Positions 35,157-46,760 of a stretch of 64,000 nt of DNA are shown piece after piece. A program made the position numbers and the translations under genes. Location: assembly GCA_024138025.1 (NCBI GenBank), contig JAMXBD010000206.1:62001-126000 (forward strand). Reading direction: 5' to 3'. Numbering within the stretch: the first letter of the stretch is position 1; each line of letters starts with the position of its first letter. Below the pieces are notes generated by a model that saw only the letters and a list, made by a program, of their open reading frames with translations, was not told where the DNA came from and searched no databases. This DNA is from Combretum micranthum. Lineage: Eukaryota; Streptophyta; Magnoliopsida; Myrtales; Combretaceae.

Positions 35157-36253
35157 TGGGGATATAACTGTATCGAGTTTCGAACGGGTCATATAAACTC
35201 AAACTCAAACCCAAACCCCCTACATTATAGGATATACCAAACTCGACCCTATAACTCTATAAAGTTTTTCTTCTATATCTAAACCCACCATACAGGGTTT
35301 ACTCTAAAACCTAACACCGGGCTGACTATCAACCCCATTTACTAATTTAAACAACAACCTAACTCGGCCACTTTAAGCCAATCCCACAATCACTGTGCTA
35401 CTCAGCCTCCATTGAGAAACCCATCTCTACCGAGTTAACTTGATATTTGAACTCGTAAGTACCATACTTAGTCGACTTACTCATGTCAAACTTATCCACC
35501 AAACGAAAATAGCCAAAAATTTTCTAACAGATACTACAAAGAGAGAGAGAAAGCTTTTACCTATTGGCTAAAAGAGAAGGATTGATGTCGAGACTACTGG
35601 GCGCCAACTATTAGAGCTAGACGACGATAATGATGACTGTTTGATGATGAGGATGGGCTAGACGATGACGACAACAACTACTAGACGATGACAATGGGTT
35701 AGACGACCACTGTTACACGATAATGATGGCGGATGATGACAATGGGCTAGATGCGACAACAAAGTCTGGAGGTGTACAAGAGCTTGAGATTGGCCGTAGA
35801 GGAAGAAGAAGCCTGGAAGACGAGGATGGGCTGAAACGATGGCGAGAGGAGAGATTGGACACAACGACGAGATGAGAGAGAATGATAGAGTAAAGATGAG
35901 AGAAGAGACCGTGGAGGACTGGACAGGAGGAGAAAGAAGAGTAGAAGATTGAAGAATGAAAGGAGATGCGGCAGTAAGAGTGAGTCTAAGTCAAGAGTGT
36001 CTAGGGTTTACTTTTCTTTTTAAATTTAGCCTCTTACTTTATTTACATTACAATTATTTCTTTTTTTCTACTAAGACCAACGAGTCGGGTAATACAGGTC
36101 AGGTATCTAGTGGGTTTTAATAGTATTCGAACCCGATCTTATTACCCCATAGGTTTTTTTCCTATGTCCAAACCCGACCATATTATCCTATAAAGTTTTC
36201 ATCGGATTGGACGGGTCGGAAACCTGTTAATGGTCGACTTGGTTGCATCCCTA
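35157..36253. mobile_element. Non-autonomous Ac-like hAT, exact 8-bp TSD
   Basis: ACTACTAT flanks both sides (35149-35156 and 36254-36261). The left end starts TGGGGATATAACTGTATCGA and the complemented right end starts TAGGGATGCAACCAAGTCGA, close to the Ac terminus TAGGGATGAAA. Subterminal zones carry AACCCGA/CGGGTC and AAACCC motifs. The interior (35560-35960) is unusual for this window. It is purine-rich and GC-richer, with many GACGAT/GATGATG triplets, and may be captured host sequence, but no protein domain is recognisable. Confidence 0.9.
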
Positions 36254-36475
36254 ACTACTATACATGTTTTGCTAAATAGCAATTGTAAAATATAACTCGT
36301 TTGTAACTAGTATGAATAGCATCTTTCAAGATGTGATTTAACAATGTATGTTCACATTTATATTTTGTTAAGTTTTATTTTTTTGTAAATAATGGCAGAT
36401 ACATGTTACACTCCACTTGTACTGTTGCACACCTTTAACATCAATTATTATATTTAATCGAAAAACCTTTTATTC

Positions 36476-36572
36476 CTTTTGGCCAATTACAATTAGGAAG
36501 AGAGGATTCAAACCTAGACCCTCTCACATAAGAGACCAGGAGAGATGCCACTAAACTATAAGGTCATTAGCC
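36476..36572 (-). mobile_element. tRNA-derived SINE with 15-bp TSD
   Basis: AAAAACCTTTTATTC flanks both sides exactly (36461-36475 and 36573-36587). Read on the minus strand, the 97-base insert begins GGCTAATGACCTTATAGTTTAGTGG, which resembles a pol III A box. About 45 bases later it has GGTCTAGGTTTGAATCC, which resembles a B box. It ends in TTGGCCAAAAGG. SINEs depend on LINE machinery, and LINE remnants occur in this window. Confidence 0.85.
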
Positions 36573-36587
36573 AAAAACCTTTTATTC

Positions 36588-38215
36588 ATTAGGTAAATTT
36601 TTATCATGTAACTTTTATGGTAATTTTATTAACCGATACCATATTACTATTCGTTAGTTTTAGTTAAAGAAATAAATTTAATATGGTGTTTATGACTATT
36701 GACTAAATAATAATTGATTTTAAATTTGTTTAATTCTATCTTGACACCCATTTACCCTTTTTCTCTGTAGTTATATGGTGGAAATCACTTTTGCCATCTT
36801 CTATCATAGATTTTTCTACTTTTACAACCCCAGAAGGTAGTGCTACCTCTTCCAACCATTCTCTTACCTTAAGTACCATTATGACCTATCTATACTAGAA
36901 ATATGAATGTGGGCAAGATCAATTAGATTGCCCGAAGTCAGTATACCTTGAGTGTTGTGGATGGAACATGGGGATAATTTTGGATAAAGAGGATTGGTAG
37001 TAGTAGTCTATGGGAATGAAAGTAAAAGGGAAGACTCATCAATACAAATAAAAATGATACATGAGTTTGGATAAGGTTATTATATTATATTTCAATGTAA
37101 TTGCGCTAAAAATTATGTGTGGCATATAGAAAAAGTACTGTATTATTTACTCTTTTAACAAACTATACTTATTGTTTGCATTAATTTAATGGAGAAGAAC
37201 CTAGTAATTCTTGGTCATTTCTCCTATTTTTAGCTTCTTCTTCTTTTTTCCCATTTTTCACTAACTTTCACTATAATGTACCATGAAATAGGATTATAAA
37301 TCCATTTTCTTTGTTTTGTTACAAAGTTAAGTCATTTAAATTAAGATCTCAATAATTATTTTATAATTTGCTTAAACTAATGGTAGATTACAAACTCTAA
37401 TTTGGTAAGTACTTTTACCAATATTAATATTAATATGCTTTCTTAATATGATTTTTATACTTATATATTCTCAACATCTATTCATTTTTATTTTTCATAA
37501 TCTTTCTAAAGTATCCATATAATACTAATACCTTATGCATGAATTATGAGTAATATTTTTGTTTTATTCTATAAGGCATTATTTGAATCTCTCTATTAAA
37601 ACTATTAAGACTATTCTTTTTTTTTTTTTTGTATATCCATATTATATAATTTATTTGTTTTTTATATTCTATATCAAATTTTTATTATGTTAAGTTATAC
37701 TCATAAAAACAATAAATAAAAAATGAAAATAAAAAGGTATTATCATTTGAAGGAGACAATTAGTAACAATATTGGTTAGATATTACTATTTCAATATAAT
37801 ATTTGTTTTCCATTGCATTCATATTGGTATTATAAAAGTAAAAGTATAATACAAGCAACAAACATAATAATAAATTTCATAATAAAAGTGACTTTTATGG
37901 AGGTTTTTTCACAAGTGTTTTTGTTATGGATGGAGAAGAGAGAAATGGGCTCCACATGAGTAAAGAAGAAGAAGACAAAGAAGAAGAATCATTATAGATT
38001 TCACCATAAAAATTGAGAGGAAAAAAATTCACTATAAAAATATCTTCTTCTTTTTTTTTTTTCATTCATAGATCATGGTGTTACATTATATAATAGTAAT
38101 AGAAATAGTATAGTATTACCTAAAAGCAACTACTATCTTATTTTATATCAACAATGTGTAATCGTATCAACATCAGCTCATGTTTCTTACGAAATAAATT
38201 TATGGAATTGATAGA
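36588..38215. other. AT-rich intergenic DNA, no gene seen
   Basis: Stops in all frames. T-runs near 37617 and 38051, and nothing assignable. Confidence 0.5.
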
Positions 38216-38224
38216 TTATGTTTA

Positions 38225-38512
38225 GGGTTATTTGCATTAAAAGTATCAATGTTTGCAAATAAGTTTATTTAAAATATCAACATTTCAAGTGGTTAAAAAA
38301 AGGAATTAACATTTAAGGATAAATTCATTTAAGGTATTAACATTTTAAGAGGTTAAAAAAAGGTATTAACGTTTTGCAAAGTAAATCAAATAAGGTATTA
38401 ATAATTGACTATAAACGAAAATTTAGAAAACTTAATTGAAAACTAATCGAAACATTGATACCTTAAATGATTTTACTCCTAAATGTTGATATCTTCTAAT
38501 GTAATTTATCCA
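38225..38512. mobile_element. MITE B copy 2
   Basis: The left end starts GGGTTATTTGCATTAAAAGT. The complemented right end reads GGATAAATTACATTAGAAGA after one base. Both continue to TATCAATGTTT/TATCAACATTT, then TTTAA-TATCAA. Flanks TTATGTTTA (38216-38224) and TAATGTTTA (38513-38521) agree at 8 of 9 bases. Internal GGTTAAAAAAAGG units repeat. It resembles 14483-14843. Confidence 0.75.
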
Positions 38513-38521
38513 TAATGTTTA

Positions 38522-38919
38522 CGATAACTATTTTTTTCGTTAGATTTTGAATTCTCCATTCTTTTCATCATGATTCATAAAGGAGAATATGTTAAGTAAT
38601 TTCTACGAGATTATAAGCAAACAATTAAATATAATTAACACATTTTAAGATATCTAATTTTCAATTAATATATCCTTTTTTGTTTTATATTGTTATGCTT
38701 TTTTTTCTATTTTAAGTTATTTGTTGTTTTATTTTAGATAATTATGAAGGAATAATGGCTTCTTAAAATTAAATAAACAATACAAAAACAAATTAAAAAC
38801 TAAGAATAGAGACATATACCATCAAGATTATAATTACCTTTTTATAATTATGTAAATTTAAAAAAGATAATGTTCACTTATAAGTTGTAATATTAAAGAC
38901 AATAATTCTTGTTGACAGT
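38522..38919. other. AT-rich intergenic DNA, nothing recognised
   Basis: No gene or repeat recognised. Confidence 0.5.
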
Positions 38920-39530
38920 GGAATGTAGGTGACAACCCATTCGACCCATTATCACCTTCACGCAAATCAAAAAGCCCTAAAAAGCCCAAAAGATCACTAA
39001 TTCTACTAACTCATGATGAGCTCGCAATTAGCGATACCTCGAAGTCATGTCCTATCAAAGGACCTCCAAGTTCAAGACAACCTCAATCACAAGTTAAGCT
39101 CGGGAGCTCGACCTTAAGCCCAGCTCCAAGAGATCTCCATGCATCCCCATCCCAACCTAGGGTCAAGGGTGACATCACCAACTCAACCACACTCCACACA
39201 ATCGTACCTCCTCCATCTTTGGCACTCCCATCACTTTGGATGCTAGGTCAACTACCAGATAGAGATTTGTCATAATAGAAAGGATTCAGTGGACTCCACT
39301 CTAGTATGGTTATAAATTATTAATAACCCATCCCTTCATGGGAAGAAGAGAGTTTTTTATCTAATGGATGCTTTCTTAATAGATTACCTGAGACAAACCT
39401 ACAGATTGACTTAAACATTGAAGTAACCACGTCAGGCAACCTTTAGCGCACCTCTTACCACTTTTTTGTGTTTATAGGGAGTTAAACTCTACCGGCAGAA
39501 TCAGCTCATGCAACAATTTTGAAAATGCAC
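38920..39530 (+). repeat. Gypsy-type LTR-like fragment
   Basis: GC content rises sharply at about 38928 (TGTAGGTGACAACCC). The text contains GAGCTCG-rich stretches, GATTGACTTAAACATTGAAG, CACGTCAGGCAACCTTTAGCGCACC and a final CAGAATCAGCTCATGCAACA. The last parts resemble the 3' end of Tat/Retand-type gypsy LTRs in plants. No matching partner, PBS or target duplication was found, so it is at most a fragment or a degenerate solo LTR. Confidence 0.4.
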
Positions 39531-41086
39531 TAGAATATACCCAAGCAAGTGGTTGTGAATTGAGTATGTCGACGATTTTTTGGCGATAATGATGATGATG
39601 ATGTGCTGAAAATGTAAAAGAGATAGGGAAAGATGATTTAAGCTCAAATATAACGTGGAGTTTGTATCACCCCTTAGTCTTTATCAACACAAGGCGCTTC
39701 CAGTCAAGAACTTCACTCGTTATTATTAATCAACCAATTCATACTCACAAAGAGCTACACATGAGAACACATAACTCACTTCAATAGTACTCTTTTACAA
39801 ATTGCAAATGAAACACTCACAAGAATGCTACTCACTTTTCTCTTAAAACAATGCAAATTTAAAAACTAGAGACATGAATAATGATTTGTAAGATTATAAT
39901 ATGTTTAATAGCAATTACTAGACTCAACAACTAGTCTTCATCTATCAAAACTATACATATATCTTAAAAATTGATGAAGGATACTTACTGATATTTTAAA
40001 GGTTTTAATGAGTTCTCTTAAATGATCAGTGAAATTTGAAATGATTCAATTTTTAAGCAAATTTCCATTTAAATGCATTAACTTTACAATATTTGCTCCA
40101 TCTATTTTAATGGTTAAATTATCTATTTACTCTCTCACATATTTATATAATCTATTTAATGAGCATGTTTGGATTGTCAGATTTTTTTATATCGATAACT
40201 TATTGATATTGGATCAATATCGATTCGATTTGATCAATTTATGAGTAAAACTGTTAGTTTTTCATTGGTATCATATTTGTATTTCAGTATTGGTTTAATT
40301 TGAAAATGAAACCAAATCAACTACCCAAGCATCTTTGGAAAATGCATTATATTTACATTCCTTGGATGTATCCAAATAAAAAAAATGAATTTATTTTTAT
40401 ATTACTCATTTTGTTTCATTCTATTTTATTTCAAAATGATTATATGTACCAATCATAGTATGGCGTTTTCATCTTGATATACATACTTTACCATTTATCT
40501 TTCTATTATTTTGACATTATTAACACATTTCATATTCTATTAATACTTTAGTATTCATCATTTATAATATTTGAGTAATTTATCTTTCTATTATTTTGAC
40601 ATTAACAACTTCTCCATTTCCGCCATCATTCCCATGTTTCCATATTCTTTCCTGCACATTTCATTAAAATAAAAAATTTAAAATATCTGTGTGTATTTAT
40701 CAAATTAAAAATTTTTAAAAATGATTAAAACCGGTATACTGAATGCAGTCATCGCTAGTTTGTTTTTATGCGGAGGCAACACGTTGAATATCCTCTCCTT
40801 GTGAGTTGTAGTATAATTTTCTTTTCCATGTATAGCCTTACAAAGCCAAAACAATTGGTTGTTTATAGAAAAACAAGTTCCAGTGATTTCATACCTACTA
40901 CTTATGGATATTCCATATTTATACCTCGCAATGTGACATATATAGACAATACGAAGGCATTTATGTTAGCATCTTACCTGTGATTATGATTATTCGATTT
41001 TGTACCTCGTTTTGCAGCTGGTAGGCCTAGGTAGTTAGGACTTTGTAGTTTCCATCTTTTTCCTCAAACAGCACCCCTCACAGTCG
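39531..41086. other. Intergenic DNA upstream of the CBL gene
   Basis: No gene recognised. A (GAT)n-like stretch lies near 39588. Part of 39650-39850 is GC-richer and may be TE-derived. The last few hundred bases are the probable promoter region of the CBL gene. Confidence 0.45.
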
Positions 41087-41094
41087 TATATAAG
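41087..41094 (+). promoter_or_regulatory. TATA box of the CBL gene
   Basis: TATATAAG lies about 30 bases before a purine-rich start region and about 70 bases before a CT-rich leader (41158-41180). This is the normal layout of a plant promoter. No other TATA element with such context lies nearer to the start codon. Confidence 0.6.
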
Positions 41095-41119
41095 GCAAAT
41101 TCAAAAGGGGAAAGAAACT

Positions 41120-42522
41120 GAAAATTTAAACAAAGGAAGGAGAAGACGATAAAAGAACTCTCTCTCTCCCTCTCTCTCCCCGTGAGGTCACATTTTGGTT
41201 GGGTTGTCCGGCCAAATACTTGGTTGGTGAGTGCATTATATACATGTGTTTTTTTTTTTTTTGGGGTATTGTTTATTAATTAGTTTTCTTTGTCAGTTTG
41301 GATTTGAATTAGCTAGAAAGCTTCCATCATTAGCTGTTTTGTCTTCTGGGTTTTGATTCTTTTATGTTTTTGTTTGAGAAAAATGCCAGCTTTTGAATAT
41401 GATTACCTAAATGCATGAAAAAAAAAAAAAAACTTTAAATGGAAAGAGCTCCAAAGATTTATGCTATTAGGGTATTTGCATCTTGTTGATGTCATAAATT
41501 TCAAAATTATGATTCTCTGATTATGTACCTGTTAATTAATATTTTGATGAAATTATCGTTTATAATATATATATAATATATATATATATTTTCCCTTGAA
41601 AAGTTGTGCAAGCTGTATTTAACCAATGCATGGTTGTTATAGAGCAGTTCGTGTGTCCTAAGGCAGGAGATGAAAATTTTATTTTGCTGGGATTTTAGTA
41701 GAGTTGCATTTTTTGTTGCCATCATCTTCACATTTTTTCTAATCTAGGTTTATGTGTGTTTATGAGAAAATTTTGTGGCTTCAAGCAAAAATTTCATTAT
41801 GTTTTTCTATGCTTTTTTTTTTCAATTGTTTTTTTGTCAATACTGTTTTTGTCAATTCCATGTTAGTGAACAGGAGTAGAAATGAGTAAGAAAAAGCAGA
41901 AGGAAGAAAAATGACGAAAGAAAAGATAGATTTTAGTTCCTGTTTAATTATTAAGATGAAAATCAGAGGAAGTCAGATGAAATGTTTGCTTTTATATTGT
42001 AGATGAACTTATATATCCATTACTATGTATCTTTAGATTTGCTTTTAAGAGTATCTTTACACTATTGCATATTTTCACAAGTTTCTACTAGTTTCTCTCT
42101 CTCCAAAAGTGAGAGAAACAAATAGACAATAAAAGTGGAAATGTTTTACCAGTTTCTCCTAAACATAAAATTTCTGTTAATTTCCTTCCATTTTCACAGC
42201 TTTCCTTTGATTTCATCCTTGCTAAACAGAAGTGTAAAAGAATGTCAAAAAAGAAAAGATCCTCAAAAAGAAGTGGAAAGAAATCGATGCCTTTTATATT
42301 TTAACATTTCAATGTGCTGCTTATTGATATATCTTATTAAAAGCTAAAGATTGTGTAGATTCATTTGTTCTAGTTTTGCCTTACATTGTTGCTAACTGTT
42401 TTAATTTCTTGTTTTTGGATTCAATTTTTTTTTTTTCAAGGTTAAGATGGTTTTAATGGTGTAGTGTAGTGAGCCTAGGCGCAAGTCTAACACGTGCGCT
42501 GCTTCCGGCTTTCCATACATAA
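41120..42522 (+). other. Probable CBL 5' UTR with intron and a short uORF
   Basis: A CT-rich leader (41158-41180) ends at a donor, TTGGTTG/GTGAGT, near 41226. A polypyrimidine tract followed by TTTTCAAG/GTTAAG near 42440 is a good acceptor. The second leader exon then contains ATGGTTTTAATGGTGTAG (42447-42464), a five-codon upstream ORF (M-V-L-M-V) ahead of the main start at 42523. The intron boundaries are inferred from the sequence, not from transcripts. Confidence 0.5.
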
Positions 42523-45104
42523 ATGGGCTGTTTTCAATCTACACCAACAGCACAAAGTCCTCATTATGAAGACCCTATGGTCCTTGCATCACAAACAGCT
42601 TGTAAGTATAACATTATAACCTCTTTTTGTGGTGGACCACAGTTATGATATTTCTTTGTTAATTATTTTGATTCCGATAAACTATAGAGTGAAGATAATG
42701 TGTCAAATACTTAGGAGACTTGCTTTGGAAATAGTTTCAAAATCAATTATGCACCTTTGGTTATTAGTTGCTTAATCAATATATTTATTTATATTTTGGT
42801 GTTGATTCAGTTAGTGTCAATGAGGTTGAGGCATTATTTGAGCTATATAAGAGCATAAGCGGTTCTGTCATTGACGACGGCTTGATTAATAAGGTAACTC
42901 TTGGTTGATTCTTTTGAGTGGCTTTGCATTGTCAACTTGTTCTTCTGTTCCATTATCTCACCTTTTCATCCACTCATGCTGGTTTCACCAAAACTCTTCT
43001 TAGTATGATATGATATGTAAATTTTGTGTTTTCCTTCTTTTCATAGTTCTTGTTATATTATGAGTTCAACATAGAATATCACTGGTTTTTTATATCTATA
43101 TTGAACCATTCAGATCCTCCTATGATTTGTTGCAAGAGAATAATTTAATTATTTTGAGTTTTATCCTTTTTGTGAAGCTTCTATGGGCTTTTGTGCTTTG
43201 TTGCTTATAGTCCATACTCTATAGAGATAAAAGGCATTCAATGAATTCCAAGTAAAATTCCAAGTTCCTTATTATGTGTAAACTAGTTTGTCATGACTGT
43301 GGTACTACAGAAACACATTTTAAGGACACCAGCTAGACATGATACTTTTGAGATGATTAATACAAAATGAGGGCTTGGGAGATTAAAAAGGACATAGAGT
43401 ACATAATAATACGGCATGTAGGCACTAAGGAAAACATGATTTATGATAGAATGCAATGGTAAAACACACATGCTGACCCACATAGTGGAATGAGGTTTGA
43501 CTATTTGCCAGTTATGACTCTGGTATAGGCTTTGGTAAATCCACTATAGCACTTCATACTTGAATTTTTTTGGTTCTCATTTCTCATTCATCTAGGATGT
43601 GCAAATTTATTATTTTGTTCTAATGTGTAATTAATATGTTATGCCATTCATCCATTCCATTTCGGCTATCTTTTCATGTGACATCTTTGCATAGGTTTAA
43701 AGTTGTAATACAGGTGTGATGTTTATCAATGGCACTATATATGCAGGAAGAATTTCATTTGGCCCTATTCAAAAATGAGAAGAAGGAGAATCTCTTTGCC
43801 AATAGGGTATTGACATAAATATTCTCTTTTACATGCTTGTATCTCTCTATTTGTGAGGCCAAATACAATGCATGATCCGTGCTTTCTGCTTGTAGATATT
43901 TGATATGTTTGACAACAAGCATAAGGGATACATCGACTTTGGTGACTTTGTTAGATCTCTCAGTGTATTCCACCCAAATGTTTCACGAGATGAGAAAATT
44001 GACTGTAAGTTCTTTAGGGCTTGGTGTGGGATAGAGCATCATTGATTCAATGATTATACCTCCCATCAATCTTTCTTAAATCTCTTATACCCTTTGACTT
44101 TTAATACATTTTGTTTGTGCTTTGCAGTTTCATTTAAGATTTATGATATGGATTGCACGGGATATATTGAACGACAAGAGGTTTGCTTCTCTTTGATTTT
44201 CTATTGTTTTTCAGCTGCTGATTGTACTTGAACTTGTGCCTTCCATATAGTTATTGTGAGCACAAAGACTCCAAACTATTCCCTTTTCATAATGCAGTTA
44301 TTAAGGTCCTGATGTGTCCATGTGGAAGACCGCTACTTGAATAAATGATCATGAGGCTCCTAACCATTGACTTTATAACTTTCTGAGTTCTTACTAAATA
44401 ATGTAATTGGTATATTTGATGCTTCATAGAAGACTGAGTTTTTTCTTTTGAATTTGCCAAAGTTAGTTCAATGATTATCTGTTTGCTTTCTCATATACTT
44501 TGTGGGGTTGTAAGCTCTAAGGGGATTTGCATGTTTTGCAGGTCAAGCAAATGTTGATTGCTCTACTATATGAGTCAGGCATGAAATTGGCTGATGAGAC
44601 CATTGAGATAATTATTGACAAGGTAAATGGGTGTTATTACATGGAGTTCATAAGGAAGATAGGGAAGTAGTGTATAATAATTGCATGTTCTCCTTAGTTA
44701 CTGACTAATATGCCTTTTGATACTTCTGGGCAGACTTTTCTTGAAGCCGACGCAAACCATGATGGCAAGATAGACAAGCTTGAATGGCACAACTTTGTTT
44801 CCAAATACCCATCCTTGCTAAATATAATGACTCTTCCCTATTTAAGGTAAGCATTCTGGCCAATGGCCAAAACATACAAATAAATTCATATGAAAGTTCA
44901 AACGAAGCTAGCAGTCCTATTTTTGTGCCCCATCATTTACATGTCATTCATATAATAATGTAATTAGATGGTGAACATAAGACCTGTTCCCCGAATGCTT
45001 CATGGTGTATTCTGATGTACTGCTCTCTTTAATTGTGTAGGGATATAACAACCACATTCCCCAGTTTTGTTTTTAACTCCAAGGTAGATGAGCTTCCTTC
45101 GTGA
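42523..45104 (+). CDS. CBL1: Calcineurin B-like calcium sensor, CBL1/CBL9 type
   Basis: Eight exons give 213 codons plus stop: 42523-42601, 42811-42893, 43747-43806, 43896-44004, 44128-44180, 44542-44622, 44734-44846 and 45041-45104, all with GT-AG introns. CBLs bind calcium and recruit CIPK kinases to membranes for potassium, nitrate and stress signalling. The N-terminus M-G-C-F-Q-S carries the myristoylated Gly2 and S-acylated Cys3 that place CBL1/CBL9 at the plasma membrane. Four EF-hands follow: an atypical first one (L-F-E-L-Y-K-S-I-S...D-D-G-L-I-N), then [22 protein letters not shown] and [10 protein letters not shown]. The C-terminal F-P-S-F motif is the CIPK phosphorylation site. Length equals Arabidopsis CBL1. 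The body (L-I-N-K-E-E-F-x-L-A-L-F-K) is of the CBL1/9 clade, and choosing between CBL1 and CBL9 needs a tree. No break is visible. Confidence 0.95.
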
Positions 45105-45350
45105 AGAGAGGATAGTGTAGAATTAGACATTCGTTTTTTTTGTCCCTCTATTTACATGTAGAAACATAGCAAGAGTGCCTGGGCGAGGGCCGGTAAGAAG
45201 AAATGTCTGCAGCTTATGATTTTTATTCAATTGTAATATGACTGCAGCATTTGAGTTTTGTAGAGGACAGAGCATGTAGGTGGTTTTGACAAACATTGTA
45301 GCATAAATAGTAGGACCATCTTTTCTTATTAATGTTCATTTTTTTGAGCA
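45105..45350 (+). other. Probable CBL 3' UTR
   Basis: Unique, moderately GC-rich sequence follows the stop, ending in T-rich stretches such as TTTTCTTATTAATGTTCATTTTTTTG. No exact polyadenylation site can be fixed. Confidence 0.45.
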
Positions 45351-45389
45351 AGCAATCTTGTTTGTGAACTCTCTCATAGACAAATAGAT

Positions 45390-45720
45390 AGGTGTAAATT
45401 AAATCAAACCGTTAACAAAATGTAACCACATTAAAAGATAGGGATTTTTTTTTTTTAATATTTTCCATTCCGTTTGGTTTGGACATTGATTCATGGTTTA
45501 GGATCAGGATCATAGACCAAACCAAATCTAGACTTTCTATTTTGAAATAAAATAAAAATAAAAAGATTGGATGAAATCAATAATCTAGGGCCTTTTTTAT
45601 ATGATCTATTTTATTTACATTGTGTTTGGTTCTAAGGCATGCAAACAAAACTGTAATGTTCTTCACAGTTTAGTTTGGTTTGAATTAGGTACCTCAATGT
45701 GTTTTTTTTTTTAAGCGCAG
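45390..45720. mobile_element. Possible degenerate hAT-like remnant
   Basis: TAGGTGTAAATTAAATCAAACCG at the left and GTTTAGTTTGGTTTGAATTAGGTACC at the right, with AAACCAAA/TTTGGTTTGG motifs between them, recall the 10017-10816 element. No target duplication was found. Confidence 0.3.
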
Positions 45721-46760
45721 ATACCATGCCTAGGGTGATCTATAAAGGTCGGTTTATTGATGGATTTTCTCCCCATACTTGATTCCTAAAGTTTGTGTGT
45801 ATTTATGGTGCTTGTCAAAGTGATATTACAATTGCCAAAGAATGTTTTCCAATTGCTATAGGGCTTGGCAGATTTATTGTGAAAACTAATGGAGAATTAG
45901 ACAAGATATCAATCAAAGTTGCTCTTTTTCCATTTCCTTGAATTGAGTCAAAGGGTAATGAGCTCCAACTTGGCACAAAGTGTTACCTATAAGACACACA
46001 TTAGCTAGTTTAATTAGAAATTCGTATTGCTTATAATTAAATTTATAATTAAGCTCAAGTTGGATAATTGAAGTCAAGATATAATTAAAATTGATTCTTC
46101 GCAATGAAGTTTGTGTACTGATTGAGCTTAAAAGTACAAGCCCAAATCAACTATGATCGAAGAAATTCTAAATAAATATCAAGTTAAGTTTACATCTCTA
46201 ATGATACTAATAGTTGTAAAGAAAAATAAATAAGCCGTGAAAGGAATGTAAAGGCCATGAAATAAGTTTGAAAATTAAAAATAAAATAAAATAATTGAAT
46301 ATACTTAATTTGTCAGATTTCTCTTGAACAAAAATTTGGATTTTTTGTATTTCACATTATATGGAACGGGAAGAGACGTTTCCAGATATCTAAGAATGCA
46401 GAACATTTTATGGTGCCATCCATTTTATTAGAGGATCAGCCTTGTAACATATTAAATGACTCAATTTTATACATGCTTGGGATTAAACATTAAATACATA
46501 TTATATTAACTCCTATGACCATCATATTAGATGGTGAGTTGGACAATCCTGCATTCAAGACTTAAGAAATTCCTTAAAGAATATAAGTTGTACTTTTGTT
46601 TAGCCAATTATTACTAATGACAACTTTTAGGGGAGGAGAGAATTGAACTCAAGTCATTCCCATTAAAAGAGTGTCTCTCACTCAAACAATGTTTCATGTC
46701 TTGTATTCAGTCCACTTAAAACCTTGACCATACTAGCTTTCGTAACCAAAGTCTTCTAAA
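45721..46760. other. Intergenic DNA, one SINE-like stretch
   Basis: No gene. Position 46590-46710, read on the minus strand, has a TTTGAGTGAGAGAC box, then TGACTTGAGTTCAATTCTC as a B-box-like sequence, and a tail AATTGGCTAAACAAAAG like that of the SINE at 36476. No target duplication was seen, so this is a weak SINE call. Confidence 0.4.

Noticed and set aside
35658..35864. A 68-codon minus ORF in the Ac-like element as a captured gene
   Set aside because: Low-complexity, short, and without a recognisable protein family.
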